Shown: piece by piece, positions 40,172 to 48,422 of the stretch | Numbering within the stretch: the first letter of the stretch is position 1 | Layout: every line of letters starts with the position of its first letter | Source of the DNA: Hymenobacter lucidus | GTDB lineage: Bacteria; Bacteroidota; Bacteroidia; Cytophagales; Hymenobacteraceae | Assembly: GCF_020447265.1 (NCBI RefSeq) | Contig: NZ_JAJADR010000001.1 | Coordinates: 62,001 to 126,000, forward strand | DNA length: 64,000 bases | Direction: 5' to 3' | Translations under genes and position numbers: made by a program | Notes under the pieces: model-generated | Database searches by the model: none | What the model was told of the DNA's origin: nothing | The model's input: only the letters and a program-made list of their open reading frames with translations

Positions 40172-41925
40172 GCCGTGCGCACCACCTCCGGCTCCGGGGC
40201 CGCCGCTTTCGAGCCAAACCGCCGGTTCACAACCATTACTAGTAGCCCGAGAAGCAGCAGCACGGCCAGCACCTGCATAGCCGGCCCAATCAGCTCGCCG
40301 TGGCGCACGTAAAATGTCTGCTCGGTATTAAGGTGCACGGTGCCCCGGCTGGCGGTTGGAATCCAGGCGGTTTCGCGCTGGAAAACCTCGCCTTTCTGGT
40401 TGATAAAGCCCGTGAAGCCAGTGTTGGCCGAGCGGGCCAGGTCGCGGCGGGTTTCGATGCAGCGCAGGGCCCCGTAGCGCAACAGCTGACGGTAGCCGGG
40501 CGAGTCGTGCCACCAGGCATCGTTGGTAAACAACCCCAGCAGCGTAGCGCCGCGCTGCACGTATTCGGCCGTGAAGTCGCCGTAGATGGATTCGTAGCAG
40601 ATGAGCGGACCCACGCGCAACGTCGGCGCGGCGGCCGAGGCCTGAAACACGGTGCGCTCGGCCTGGCTGCCGTAGCTGCCCACGGTACCGCCGAGGTCGA
40701 TGTGGGAAATGAGCGACGTGAGCAGGGGCGGAATCTTCTCCACGCCGGGCACCAGCCGCGACTTATGGTAGAACTCGATGGGCGCGGCGGCATCGGCGAA
40801 GTAAGCGCCGCTGTTGAACACGTCGTAATAGCCCATGTCGTCGCGGTGCCGGGCCGTGACGCTGGCTGCCTCGGCATTGGGGTACATCACCACGCTGGTA
40901 ATGCCCGTGAGCAGGGCCACGCCGGGGTGCTGCTTTAGCCACATCCGCACCCGCACAATTTTGGGGTTCGTCTCGATCTGCTGCTCGAAGTAGTACTCTT
41001 CCAACGCCGTTTCGGGCCAGATGACCAGCTTGGTATTCGGCGTGAGCTTCTGCTCGGTCAGCGTCAGCAGGCGGGTGAGCTGCTCGTCGTAGGGCACGAA
41101 GTTGGCCTTGCCCTGAAACTTCTCGGTGTAAGGGTCCACGTTGGGCTGCACCACTACTACTTCCAAGGCCACGCCCTGCTCCTGCACGCGGCTGCCAATA
41201 AACCAGGACACCAGCAGCGGCACCACAACGGCCAGCGCGGCCCCGGCCAGTAAGGGCTTGTGAACAGGCTGCTCATGGACGGCCGAACCGGCCGGCTGCG
41301 GGCGGAAAAGCGCCAGAAAGAGCAGAATATTGACCAGCCACACCCATACCGAGCCGCCCAGAAAGCCGGTGTACTCATACCACTGCACGAAGGCCGTGGC
41401 TTCGGCAAAGCCGTTGCCGAGCGTGAGCCAGGGCCAGGTCAGGTCCCAGTGTAGGTGGAGCTGCTCGAAGGCAATCCAGTAGATGGGCAGGGAAAGGTAG
41501 CCCAGCCGGGGGCCAAAGAGCCGCTTGGTATGGTAGAATGCCATAAGCGGGGCCGTCATCATCAGGGAGTTCAGCACCACGGCCGTGATGCCGCCGCCGA
41601 GCGTGCTGTAGCTTACCCACCACGTTACGAAGGCATTCCAGAGCAGCAGCGTGAGGTAGCTGTAGCGAAACACCTTCCAGCCGCTGCTGCCGCGCTGCAC
41701 CAGCACTTGCTCCAGGCGCAGAAACGGCACCCAGGCTACCAGCAGCAACAACGCCAGCGGGGCCGGATGCACCGGCCAGCCAATCCAAAACAAAGACGCC
41801 GTGAGCAAAGCCAGCCCTGCCGGCCCCCACGGACTATTCCCGATTTCCTTGAACGACAACAACGATTTCGCCTTTAATAGAGGTACGTCCCGCAAACTCG
41901 GCGGCCAGCTCAGCCAGCGTCCCAT
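40168..41925 (-). CDS. lnt: Apolipoprotein N-acyltransferase
   Basis: Protein of up to 585 residues. N-terminal transmembrane helices precede a nitrilase-like domain with the catalytic triad: Glu305 (VIWPETALEEY), Lys388 (FYHKSRLVPG) and Cys443 (LICYESIYGDF). A last transmembrane helix is at the C-terminus. It transfers the third acyl chain to the N-terminal Cys of lipoproteins at the inner membrane, and several lipoproteins are encoded in this window. The ATG at 41925 overlaps rsmI by 92 bases; TTG codons at 41862 or 41859 would give a less overlapping, more family-like start (LLSFKEIGNSPWG). Confidence 0.92.
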   Translation of the reverse strand: MGRWLSWPPSLRDVPLLKAKSLLSFKEIGNSPWGPAGLALLTASLFWIGWPVHPAPLALLLLVAWVPFLRLEQVLVQRGSSGWKVFRYSYLTLLLWNAFVTWWVSYSTLGGGITAVVLNSLMMTAPLMAFYHTKRLFGPRLGYLSLPIYWIAFEQLHLHWDLTWPWLTLGNGFAEATAFVQWYEYTGFLGGSVWVWLVNILLFLALFRPQPAGSAVHEQPVHKPLLAGAALAVVVPLLVSWFIGSRVQEQGVALEVVVVQPNVDPYTEKFQGKANFVPYDEQLTRLLTLTEQKLTPNTKLVIWPETALEEYYFEQQIETNPKIVRVRMWLKQHPGVALLTGITSVVMYPNAEAASVTARHRDDMGYYDVFNSGAYFADAAAPIEFYHKSRLVPGVEKIPPLLTSLISHIDLGGTVGSYGSQAERTVFQASAAAPTLRVGPLICYESIYGDFTAEYVQRGATLLGLFTNDAWWHDSPGYRQLLRYGALRCIETRRDLARSANTGFTGFINQKGEVFQRETAWIPTASRGTVHLNTEQTFYVRHGELIGPAMQVLAVLLLLGLLVMVVNRRFGSKAAAPEPEVVRTA

Positions 41926-42532
41926 TCACGGTTTCTTCGAATAACTTGGTCAGCTCCCGGCTCACCGAGGCCAGCCGCTCGGGCCCGAAGGCCTCGCTCA
42001 GCTGCTCCAGCGTCTTGACGATGCGGTGGGGCGACTCGTAAAAAATCATGGTGCGGGTTTCGGGCTGCAGCTCCCGGATGCGGGTCTGCCGGCCTTTCTT
42101 CACCGGCAGAAAGCCTTCGAAGGTAAACCGCTCGGCCCCGAAGCCCGACTTGAGCAAGGCCGGCACGAAAGCCGTAGCGCCGGGCAGGCACTCCACCTTC
42201 AGGCCCTTGGCCAGGCACTCGCGCACCAACAAAAAGCCGGGGTCAGAAATTCCGGGCGTGCCGGCATCCGATACCAGGGCCATTTTCTCGCCCTTTTCCA
42301 GCCGGTCCAGCACGCGCTGCACGGTCTGGTGTTCGTTGTGGAGGTGGTAGCTGAGCATGGGCTTTTTCAGGCCCAGGTGCTGCATCAGCCGGCCGCTGGT
42401 GCGGGTGTCTTCGGCCAGCACCACGTCCACCTCGCCCAGTATCCGGATGGCCCGCAGGGTAATATCCTCCAGGTTGCCGATGGGCGTAGGCACGAGGTAC
42501 AGAACGGTAGGCGTTTCAGACGAGTCAGACAT
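41834..42532 (-). CDS. rsmI: 16S rRNA (cytidine-1402 2'-O)-methyltransferase
   Basis: Protein of 232 residues of the tetrapyrrole-methylase-like fold. It has LYLVPTPIGNLEDITLRAI, VLAEDTRTSGRLMQHL, LVSDAGTPGISDPGF, CLPGATAFVPALLKSG and FYESPHRIVKTLEQL. It methylates the 2'-OH of C1402 in 16S rRNA, tuning the decoding centre. The sequence is complete with no anomalies, and its 3' end overlaps the start of lnt. Confidence 0.95.
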   Translation of the reverse strand: MSDSSETPTVLYLVPTPIGNLEDITLRAIRILGEVDVVLAEDTRTSGRLMQHLGLKKPMLSYHLHNEHQTVQRVLDRLEKGEKMALVSDAGTPGISDPGFLLVRECLAKGLKVECLPGATAFVPALLKSGFGAERFTFEGFLPVKKGRQTRIRELQPETRTMIFYESPHRIVKTLEQLSEAFGPERLASVSRELTKLFEETVNGTLAELAAEFAGRTSIKGEIVVVVQGNRE

Positions 42533-42579
42533 AAAGGCAAAGGTAGCAAGCCGGGACGCACCTAGCGGAAGTCTTGCAA

Positions 42580-42828
42580 TTAGCTGACCTCGTACCGCGC
42601 CGCCACCACATCAATGGCGGCGGCCAACCGATGGTCGCGCTGGGTGATGGTATTGCCCGCGTCGTGGGTGCGCAGCCGGAATTCGACGCGGTTGTACTCG
42701 TTGGCCCACCACGGATGATGATCCAGCCGCTCGGCCTCGGCGGCAACTTCCGTCATGAAGGCAAAGGCCGCTTTGAAGTCCGCAAATTGAAAGCTGCGGG
42801 TCAGGCTGTTGTCGTGTTCGGTCCACAT
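42580..42828 (-). CDS. 4a-hydroxytetrahydrobiopterin dehydratase (pterin carbinolamine dehydratase)
   Basis: Protein of 82 residues. It has the family core HHPWWANEYNRVEFRLRTHD (residues 37-56) with conserved His37 and His38, and D65 in QRDHRLAAAID. The N-terminus is slightly shorter than typical (about 95-110). It dehydrates 4a-hydroxytetrahydropterin formed by aromatic amino-acid hydroxylases; some relatives are moonlighting or assist molybdopterin enzymes. No hydroxylase is in the window. Confidence 0.9.
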   Translation of the reverse strand: MWTEHDNSLTRSFQFADFKAAFAFMTEVAAEAERLDHHPWWANEYNRVEFRLRTHDAGNTITQRDHRLAAAIDVVAARYEVS

Positions 42829-42864
42829 GGCTGCTCGTAAATTAGGTGGTTCATTTGAGTGGAG

Positions 42865-43092
42865 CTACACGAAAACGGACTTTATCGGTTTCCAGGCATC
42901 AAGTGGAACGCCAAAATGCTGTAAGGCCCGCTTCTGACATTTCTCGACAGAGTCTTCCAGGTAATCCTCCGTTATGGCTCCCTTGAATACATATAAGTAA
43001 GCTCCCACATCAGATTTATCAGCTTCAATGAGGAACTGGAAACCTTGATTTTGGGCTCTGAAGCGTTTGTATTCCATGTTGACTTTTGGCAA
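42865..43092 (-). CDS. Small protein of unknown function, coupled to NADAR gene
   Basis: Protein of 75 residues (MPKVNMEYKRFRAQNQGFQF at the start), with an alpha/beta look and no export signal. Its ATG (43090-43092) follows directly on the stop codon of the NADAR gene, so the two are translationally linked. An internal ATG at 43077 is an alternative start. No family is recognised. Confidence 0.55.
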   Translation of the reverse strand: MPKVNMEYKRFRAQNQGFQFLIEADKSDVGAYLYVFKGAITEDYLEDSVEKCQKRALQHFGVPLDAWKPIKSVFV

Positions 43093-43093
43093 G

Positions 43094-43663
43094 TCAGGTG
43101 GTTAGCTCGTCGCGCACGGCCATCAGGGCGAAGCCCAGCAGGTTGAGGCCGCGCCACGTCTCGGGATTAGCCGCATCCGGATGGTCCTGGGCCAGCCCGA
43201 TTCCCCAGATGGCGTCCACGGGGCTGGCTTCCACGAGCACGCGGCTGCCGGTGGCCAGCAGAAACTCCCGCAGCGCCGGGTGCTGCCCGAATTTGGCCGC
43301 GTTGCCCTGCACCACAATGGCGAAGCGGGCGGCCAGCCAGGCGGCTTCATCGAAGTTTTTGATCTGGCGACCCAGGCGCTTGGCATCGTTGGGGTGGCGG
43401 GCGGCAATAATGGCGGCGCGGGTGGCTTCGTCGCCGAAGAGGCGGGCTTTTTCGGCCATCATGTAGTGCTCGGCTGTGGCATAGGTGTGGCCGGCCAGCT
43501 CGAAAGCGGCCGGGTACCACTGGCTGAAGCACTCTTTGCCGAGGCTGCCAGGCTGGCCGGTGTGGCCCCAGAAGTAGAGGTAGTTAAAGGAGTGACCCGC
43601 GTCGAGGGCTGCCCGTAAGGTGGAAAGGTCGCGGATGGGAGCAGGGAAGGCAGAATTCGTCAT
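43094..43663 (-). CDS. NADAR family protein (YbiA-like)
   Basis: Protein of 189 residues. It has the NADAR (DUF1768) pattern: LYFWGHTGQPGSLGKECFSQWYPAAF, TYATAEHYMMAEKARLF, IKNFDEAAWLAARFAIVVQGN, KFGQHPALREFLLATG and a C-terminal DAIWGIG. Characterised NADAR proteins are N-glycosidases acting on riboflavin intermediates (YbiA) or on ADP-ribose modifications. The conserved Glu and Trp residues of the family core are present here. Substrate choice cannot be read. No obvious toxin or ADP-ribosyltransferase is next to it. Confidence 0.88.
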   Translation of the reverse strand: MTNSAFPAPIRDLSTLRAALDAGHSFNYLYFWGHTGQPGSLGKECFSQWYPAAFELAGHTYATAEHYMMAEKARLFGDEATRAAIIAARHPNDAKRLGRQIKNFDEAAWLAARFAIVVQGNAAKFGQHPALREFLLATGSRVLVEASPVDAIWGIGLAQDHPDAANPETWRGLNLLGFALMAVRDELTT

Positions 43664-43773
43664 AGCGGCCGCAGTTTACACCGATTGGCGCAAGCACAAA
43701 GCAAAACCCTATTCAAAAAAACCTAGTACACCTCTTACCCACTCGTATCAACCTCAACAACCGACTCCCAATC

Positions 43774-44277
43774 ATGGCTATTGACCCCAACAACCGCCCC
43801 GTGCGGGTAATAAACGACGACACCACCGATGAGGAGCTGGCCGCCGGCCACATCATCCCCGGCGCTAATCCGCCCAAGAACGAAGCTGCCCGCGGTGGTT
43901 TTGGCAACCGTGAAGGCAAGGAAGGCTACGGTACCGACAGCGGCACGGGCAGCACGGCCGTATCGGTGAACGAAGACGCCGACCGCGCCGACCACCCCGC
44001 CGACAACATCCGCACCGCCGACGAAGGAGCTGACCAGCGCCCCAATCAGGATATGCCCTCCGACGAGGACATGGACGAGCGCCGCGTAACCCGCCGCGAC
44101 GATGAGCTGGAAGCCGATGACCGCCGGGGCCGCGACGAAATGCAGAACCCCAACTCCCGCGTGGGCATGGGCCAGATGGAACAGCGCCAGCCCAACCCCG
44201 ACGCGGTAGGCGCCAGCACCCGCACCAACGCCGAGCTGACCGACCCCAACGCCACCGACACCGCCATTGACCAATAA
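43774..44277 (+). CDS. Acidic intrinsically disordered protein
   Basis: Protein of 167 residues, almost without hydrophobic residues and dominated by Asp, Glu, Asn, Arg, Gly and Pro (for example DRADHPADNIRTADEGADQ). There is no signal peptide. It looks like a hydrophilin or stress-protective disordered protein. No family is recognised. The following gene (44373) encodes a similar smaller protein, so they may share function and promoter. Confidence 0.7.
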   Translation: MAIDPNNRPVRVINDDTTDEELAAGHIIPGANPPKNEAARGGFGNREGKEGYGTDSGTGSTAVSVNEDADRADHPADNIRTADEGADQRPNQDMPSDEDMDERRVTRRDDELEADDRRGRDEMQNPNSRVGMGQMEQRQPNPDAVGASTRTNAELTDPNATDTAIDQ

Positions 44278-44372
44278 GCAGGGCAGGGCCGGCTGCTTAG
44301 TAGCCAGCCCCGGCTTGCCGTTGGTTTCTTTTTCTATTGCATTGTTTTTTCACCTAAAAACCGAAGAACGCC

Positions 44373-44588
44373 ATGCCTTACAAAAGCAATAATACCAACC
44401 AGCAGTCCAAGGAAAATCACGGCAGCCCCAGCCAATCGGAGCAGCCCAAAGCCGCCGGTAACCTGCCCGTAAATGACCGGGACGAGGCTACCGAAAACCG
44501 GCTGGAGCAGGAAGCGCAGGATGCGCCCCAGCGCCACCCAAATCGGAACCTGGAAAAACCGGAACTGGACAAACCTCCGTATAGCTAG
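44373..44588 (+). CDS. Small hydrophilic disordered protein
   Basis: Protein of 71 residues rich in Asn, Gln, Glu, Pro and Lys (SNNTNQQSKENHGSPSQSEQ) with no hydrophobic core. Together with the preceding gene it forms a disordered-protein pair. The function is unknown, possibly desiccation or osmotic protection, which is an inference from composition alone. It is closed by a terminator. Confidence 0.6.
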   Translation: MPYKSNNTNQQSKENHGSPSQSEQPKAAGNLPVNDRDEATENRLEQEAQDAPQRHPNRNLEKPELDKPPYS

Positions 44589-44609
44589 GTTTTTCTATAT
44601 TACATAGAT

Positions 44610-44643
44610 AAAGCACCTGTCTAGAGACAGGTGCTTTTTTATT
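44610..44643 (+). terminator. Intrinsic terminator
   Basis: A perfect 12-bp stem (AAGCACCTGTCT / AGACAGGTGCTT) with a two-base loop and a T tract. Confidence 0.92.
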
Positions 44644-44692
44644 TGGTACCAGTGCCGCTCCCGTTTCTTTTTTCCTCCTACCAACACCACTC

Positions 44693-45391
44693 ATGGCTCG
44701 CTACGTTACCACCGATTTGCACGGCTGCCTGCGCACTTTCCAGCATCTGGTAGAAAACGTGCTGCGCCTGCGCCCCGATGATGAGCTGTATCTGCTGGGC
44801 GACTACGTCAACAAAGGCCCCGACAGCCGCGGCCTGCTCGATTACCTGATGCAGCTGCCCGAGCGTGGCTACCAGTTGCACTGCCTGCGCGGCAACCACG
44901 ACCAGGAGCTACTCGATGCCGCCCGGGGCCGCCAGCACCTAGCTTGGGCCTCCCACGCCGACCGGACCCTCACCCTGCAAAGCTTCGGGGTGAAGGCCCC
45001 CACCGATATTCCCGAGCCTTACCTGCAGTGGCTCGATGCGCTGCCTTACCAGCTCGATATTCCCGGCTTCACGCTGGTACACGCCGGCTACAACTTTCGC
45101 CTACCGCCCGAGCAGATGCGCACCGACTGGCACACGATGCTCAACATCAAGCAGTTCACCTTCGACGCTTCTCGCATGCAGGGCCGCCGGCTACTACATG
45201 GCCACGTGCCCACGCCCACGGCCCAAGTAAAGCACAGCGTAGCAAAGAAGGAGGGCGCTATTGGCTTGGATACGGGTTGCGTATACCGTCTCAACCCCGA
45301 GCTTTCTCACCTGGCCGTGCTGGAGCTGGATTCTTTCGAGCTGACGCTGCAGCCTAATATTGAGGTGCCGTATCTTATTGCGCACCGCTAA
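44693..45391 (+). CDS. Serine/threonine-type metallophosphatase
   Basis: Protein of 232 residues of the calcineurin-like superfamily, PPP/bacteriophage-lambda phosphatase type. Metal ligands are Asp8 and His10 (TTDLHGCL), GDYVNKGPDSRG (Asp37), GNHD (67-70), and later His residues in LVHAGYNFR and LLHGHVPTP. Bacterial members dephosphorylate proteins or Ap4A-type nucleotides. It is cytosolic and complete, with no anomalies. Confidence 0.88.
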   Translation: MARYVTTDLHGCLRTFQHLVENVLRLRPDDELYLLGDYVNKGPDSRGLLDYLMQLPERGYQLHCLRGNHDQELLDAARGRQHLAWASHADRTLTLQSFGVKAPTDIPEPYLQWLDALPYQLDIPGFTLVHAGYNFRLPPEQMRTDWHTMLNIKQFTFDASRMQGRRLLHGHVPTPTAQVKHSVAKKEGAIGLDTGCVYRLNPELSHLAVLELDSFELTLQPNIEVPYLIAHR

Positions 45392-45403
45392 CGGAGGTTG
45401 AGT

Positions 45404-46198
45404 TTACTCTTCGCCCCGCAGCACTTCGGCTTTCAGTACTTTTTGGGCGGCCTGGCGGTAGGGGTTCAGCGAGTCGGTGGCTACTTCACGGAAGGCAGCG
45501 CGGGCCTCGGGCCACTGCCGGGCAGCCCAGTGAGCTACGGCCAGGTGGTAGCGCGCCTTGCGCGACAATGCCGAGCCCGGCTGCTGAATCACGCGGCGCA
45601 GGTAGGGGCGGGCGGCCCGGCCGTCGCCCTGGCTCAGCAGGAAAATGCCGTTGTAGTAAAGAAGCGTGTCGGGGCCGAGGTTGTCGGTGGGCACCCGGCG
45701 CAGGGCGTGTAGCGCGGCGGGGTAGTGGCCTTCACGGTACTGCTCCATGGCTTCGGCCAGCAGCGGGCGGTGCTCATCCAGCGTAGCCGACTGGGGTAGG
45801 CCGGGGTCGGCTACGTAGTAGTTAGCCCAGGAGTCGGCGGAGGGCCGGCCGGCGGGGCGCAGCAAAAACCAGAGCCCCAGCAGAGCCGCTACTACCACGG
45901 CGAAAATGGTGCCCCAGCGCGTCTGGGCCCGGCGCTGCCGCCGCTTAATGCGCACCAGGGCCGTCTGGCGCTGGTCGAGGCGCCGGTCGAGGGCCAGCAG
46001 GCGGTGGCGCAGGGTTTCGTGGCCGGCCACCCAGCGCAGGTCGGCCGTGAGTTGCTCGTATTGTTCGTAGGCTTCGCGCAGGGCAGGCTCGCGCAGCATC
46101 CGCTCCTCGAAGGCATCCTGCTCGATGGTCGTCATTTGCCCATCGGCAAAGCGTTCCAGCTCATCCAGAAACGGGCGTAGCTCAGCGGGCGACATCAT
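45404..46198 (-). CDS. Anti-sigma-like membrane protein with TPR domain
   Basis: Protein of 264 residues. The N-terminal cytosolic helical part (MMSPAELRPFLDELERFADG) resembles the sigma-binding segment of Bacteroidota anti-sigma factors without a zinc finger. A transmembrane helix follows (IFAVVVAALLGLWFLL, about residues 94-109). The periplasmic C-terminus has tetratricopeptide-like helices (AMEQYREGHYPAALHALRRV, YHLAVAHWAARQWPEARAAF). The partner sigma factor is encoded 70 bases upstream on the same strand. Adjacent ATG codons at 46198 and 46195 are both possible starts. Stop 45404 faces the phosphatase gene. Confidence 0.75.
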   Translation of the reverse strand: MMSPAELRPFLDELERFADGQMTTIEQDAFEERMLREPALREAYEQYEQLTADLRWVAGHETLRHRLLALDRRLDQRQTALVRIKRRQRRAQTRWGTIFAVVVAALLGLWFLLRPAGRPSADSWANYYVADPGLPQSATLDEHRPLLAEAMEQYREGHYPAALHALRRVPTDNLGPDTLLYYNGIFLLSQGDGRAARPYLRRVIQQPGSALSRKARYHLAVAHWAARQWPEARAAFREVATDSLNPYRQAAQKVLKAEVLRGEE

Positions 46199-46268
46199 GC
46201 AAGTAAGGGCGGCAACAACGAGGAAAAAAGAAAGGGGCACAGCCGTGCCGGCACTAAGCTACGCAGAA

Positions 46269-46793
46269 TCAGCCGGCCACGGCCGAATCGGCGGCTTCAC
46301 CCAGGGCCCGGGCCCGCAGTTCAATGAGCTTGCGCAGGCTATTGGTTTTTTGCAGCTTGGCTACCGTGGCATTGGCAAAGCCCATTTTGCCAGCTACTTT
46401 CTCAAAATTGTAGCCCCGGAAGTAGAAGTACATCAGCACCTGCTGGGAGTCGGTGCCGAGCTGGCTGAACACGCGCAACAGCTGCTGGCGGCGGCTGGCC
46501 TCCACTTTGGGCAGCTCGGCGGTGGTTTTCTGGGCCTGAATCTGCTCCTGGGCCATGCCGTAGAGGTAGTTGCGCAAGTCGGGCGGCAGCTTCGTGACGC
46601 GGCCATCGGCTACCTGGTCGTAGAAATCAACCAGCACGGCCCGCAGCAAATCGTGGGCGGCGGCCGGCTCCAACTGGTGCTGGCGGCGGGCCCAGCGGGC
46701 AAAATGGTCCCGCTGCTCCTCATAAAAGGTTATCAGGAACGACTGGTTGCCCATCCGCAGATGGGTCAGGGCTTCGGCCAGGGGCTGGTTCAT
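46269..46793 (-). CDS. RNA polymerase sigma factor, sigma-70 family (divergent ECF)
   Basis: Protein of 174 residues. A weakly conserved region 2 ([19 protein letters not shown]) is followed by [17 protein letters not shown] and a region 4 helix-turn-helix ([44 protein letters not shown]). It belongs to the divergent sigma-70-like group paired with TPR-containing anti-sigma proteins in Bacteroidota, and its partner lies immediately downstream. Its N-terminus overlaps the non-coding upstream region of glyA on the opposite strand. The regulon is unknown. Confidence 0.82.
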   Translation of the reverse strand: MNQPLAEALTHLRMGNQSFLITFYEEQRDHFARWARRQHQLEPAAAHDLLRAVLVDFYDQVADGRVTKLPPDLRNYLYGMAQEQIQAQKTTAELPKVEASRRQQLLRVFSQLGTDSQQVLMYFYFRGYNFEKVAGKMGFANATVAKLQKTNSLRKLIELRARALGEAADSAVAG

Positions 46794-46929
46794 GCTTCAA
46801 GTAACAACTAACTGGGGAGAATATGTGCCACCGGGCCGCAAAAGGCAAAGGCGGCTTTTCCCGGCGCGCACTCGTAAGTTCGCACCGGCGGCGGGCTTTC
46901 TACGCCGCCGCGCCGATTGTTGCCACCCC

Positions 46930-46963
46930 TTGTTCCCTCATAATCGATTCACCCGTACCTTTG
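46930..46963 (+). promoter_or_regulatory. Promoter of glyA, possibly leaderless
   Basis: TTG at 46930-46932, 23 bases, then TACCTTTG at 46956-46963, an exact TAnnTTTG. The -7 element ends only five bases before the ATG at 46969, so the transcript may start at or next to the start codon. Confidence 0.5.
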
Positions 46964-46968
46964 AACCT

Positions 46969-48261
46969 ATGGAAACTCGCACCGCCCCCATTGCCCAGGA
47001 CACGGTCCTGTTCGACCTCATCCGCCAGGAAAAGGAACGTCAGACCCACGGTATTGAACTGATTGCCTCCGAAAACTACGTTTCGGAGCAGGTGATGCGG
47101 GCGCAGGGCTCCATCCTGACCAACAAGTACGCTGAGGGCCTGCCCGGCAAGCGCTACTACGGCGGCTGCGAAATCGTGGACCAGATTGAGCAGCTGGCCA
47201 TCGACCGAGCCAAGGAATTGTTTGGCGTGGAGTGGGTGAACGTGCAGCCCCACTCCGGCGCCCAGGCCAACGCGGCCGTTATGCTGGCCATTCTGAACCC
47301 CGGCGACAAAATTCTGGGCTTCGATTTGAGCCACGGCGGCCACCTGACGCACGGCTCGCCCGTCAACTTTTCGGGCAAGCTCTACAAGCCCAGCTTTTAT
47401 GGTGTGGAGCCCGAAACTGGCCTCATCGACTGGCAGAAAGTAAAGGAAACCGCCCGGCGCGAACAGCCCAAGCTCATCATCTGCGGAGCCTCGGCCTACT
47501 CCCGCGACTGGGACTACAAAGCCCTGCGCGAAGCCGCCGATGAGGTAGGCGCCCTGCTGCTGGCCGATATTTCCCATCCTTCCGGCCTCATTGTCAAGGG
47601 TTTGCTCAACAATCCGTTTGAGCACTGCCACATTGTAACCACCACTACCCACAAAACCCTGCGTGGCCCCCGCGGCGGCCTCATCATGCTGGGCAAGGAC
47701 TTCGAAAATCCCTTCGGCCTGAAAACCCCGAAAGGCGAAATCCGGATGATGTCGGCCCTGCTCGACTCGGGCGTATTTCCCGGCACCCAGGGTGGCCCAC
47801 TGGAGCACGTTATCGGGGCTAAAGCCGTGGCCTTCGGCGAGTGCCTGAGCGACGCTTATACCGACTACACTCACCAGGTGATTCGCAATGCCCAGGCGCT
47901 GGCCAAGGGCTTCGTGGACCGGGGCTACCAGATTATTTCGGGCGGCACCGACAACCACCTGATGCTCATCGATCTGCGCAGCAAGGGGCTGACCGGCAAG
48001 CTAGCCGAAAACACGCTCATCAAGGCCGACATCACCATCAACAAGAACATGGTGCCCTTCGACGATAAGTCGCCCTTCGTCACGTCGGGCATGCGCATCG
48101 GCTCGGCTGCCGTGACGACCCGGGGCCTGAAGGAAGCCGACATGGCCCGCATCGTGGACTTCATCGACGACGTGCTAATGCACCACTCCGACGAGGCCCA
48201 CCTGCTGAAGGTGCGCAGCCAGATCAACGAATGGATGCAGCAGTACCCGCTTTTTGCTTAA
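46969..48261 (+). CDS. glyA: Serine hydroxymethyltransferase
   Basis: Protein of 430 residues, the full family length. It interconverts serine and glycine with tetrahydrofolate, using pyridoxal phosphate on the Lys in the motif [11 protein letters not shown] (near residue 227). Other landmarks are [44 protein letters not shown] and [10 protein letters not shown]. It is cytosolic. ATG 46969 was chosen; the in-frame extension upstream overlaps the sigma-factor gene on the other strand and has no family match. Confidence 0.97.
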   Translation: METRTAPIAQDTVLFDLIRQEKERQTHGIELIASENYVSEQVMRAQGSILTNKYAEGLPGKRYYGGCEIVDQIEQLAIDRAKELFGVEWVNVQPHSGAQANAAVMLAILNPGDKILGFDLSHGGHLTHGSPVNFSGKLYKPSFYGVEPETGLIDWQKVKETARREQPKLIICGASAYSRDWDYKALREAADEVGALLLADISHPSGLIVKGLLNNPFEHCHIVTTTTHKTLRGPRGGLIMLGKDFENPFGLKTPKGEIRMMSALLDSGVFPGTQGGPLEHVIGAKAVAFGECLSDAYTDYTHQVIRNAQALAKGFVDRGYQIISGGTDNHLMLIDLRSKGLTGKLAENTLIKADITINKNMVPFDDKSPFVTSGMRIGSAAVTTRGLKEADMARIVDFIDDVLMHHSDEAHLLKVRSQINEWMQQYPLFA

Positions 48262-48263
48262 AA

Positions 48264-48414
48264 GTGAAATGGTGAGATAGTGAAATGGTGAGTTGTATGA
48301 TGCAAACCAGTCGGCCAGCATCCTGTTGACCGGATTTTTCGTTTGTCTTCCGCCAGAGTTGCTTGATTCGAACGTCAACTCACTATTTCACTATCTCACA
48401 GCTCACTATTTCAC
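48264..48414. repeat. Octamer-arm palindromic element between glyA and tatC
   Basis: The left arm (48264-48295) is four octamers: GTGAAATG GTGAGATA GTGAAATG GTGAGTTG. The right arm (48376-48414) is the inverse, with CAACTCACTATTTCACTATC followed by TCACAGCTCACTATTTCAC. Over 24 bases the arms are complementary except for one position. The element begins three bases after the glyA stop and ends nine bases before the TTG start of tatC. Confidence 0.85.
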
Positions 48415-48422
48415 CTCTTCCT

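Noticed and set aside
46747..46968. N-terminal extension of glyA
   Set aside because: It is antisense to the sigma-factor gene and contains no conserved SHMT sequence; the family start is at 46969.
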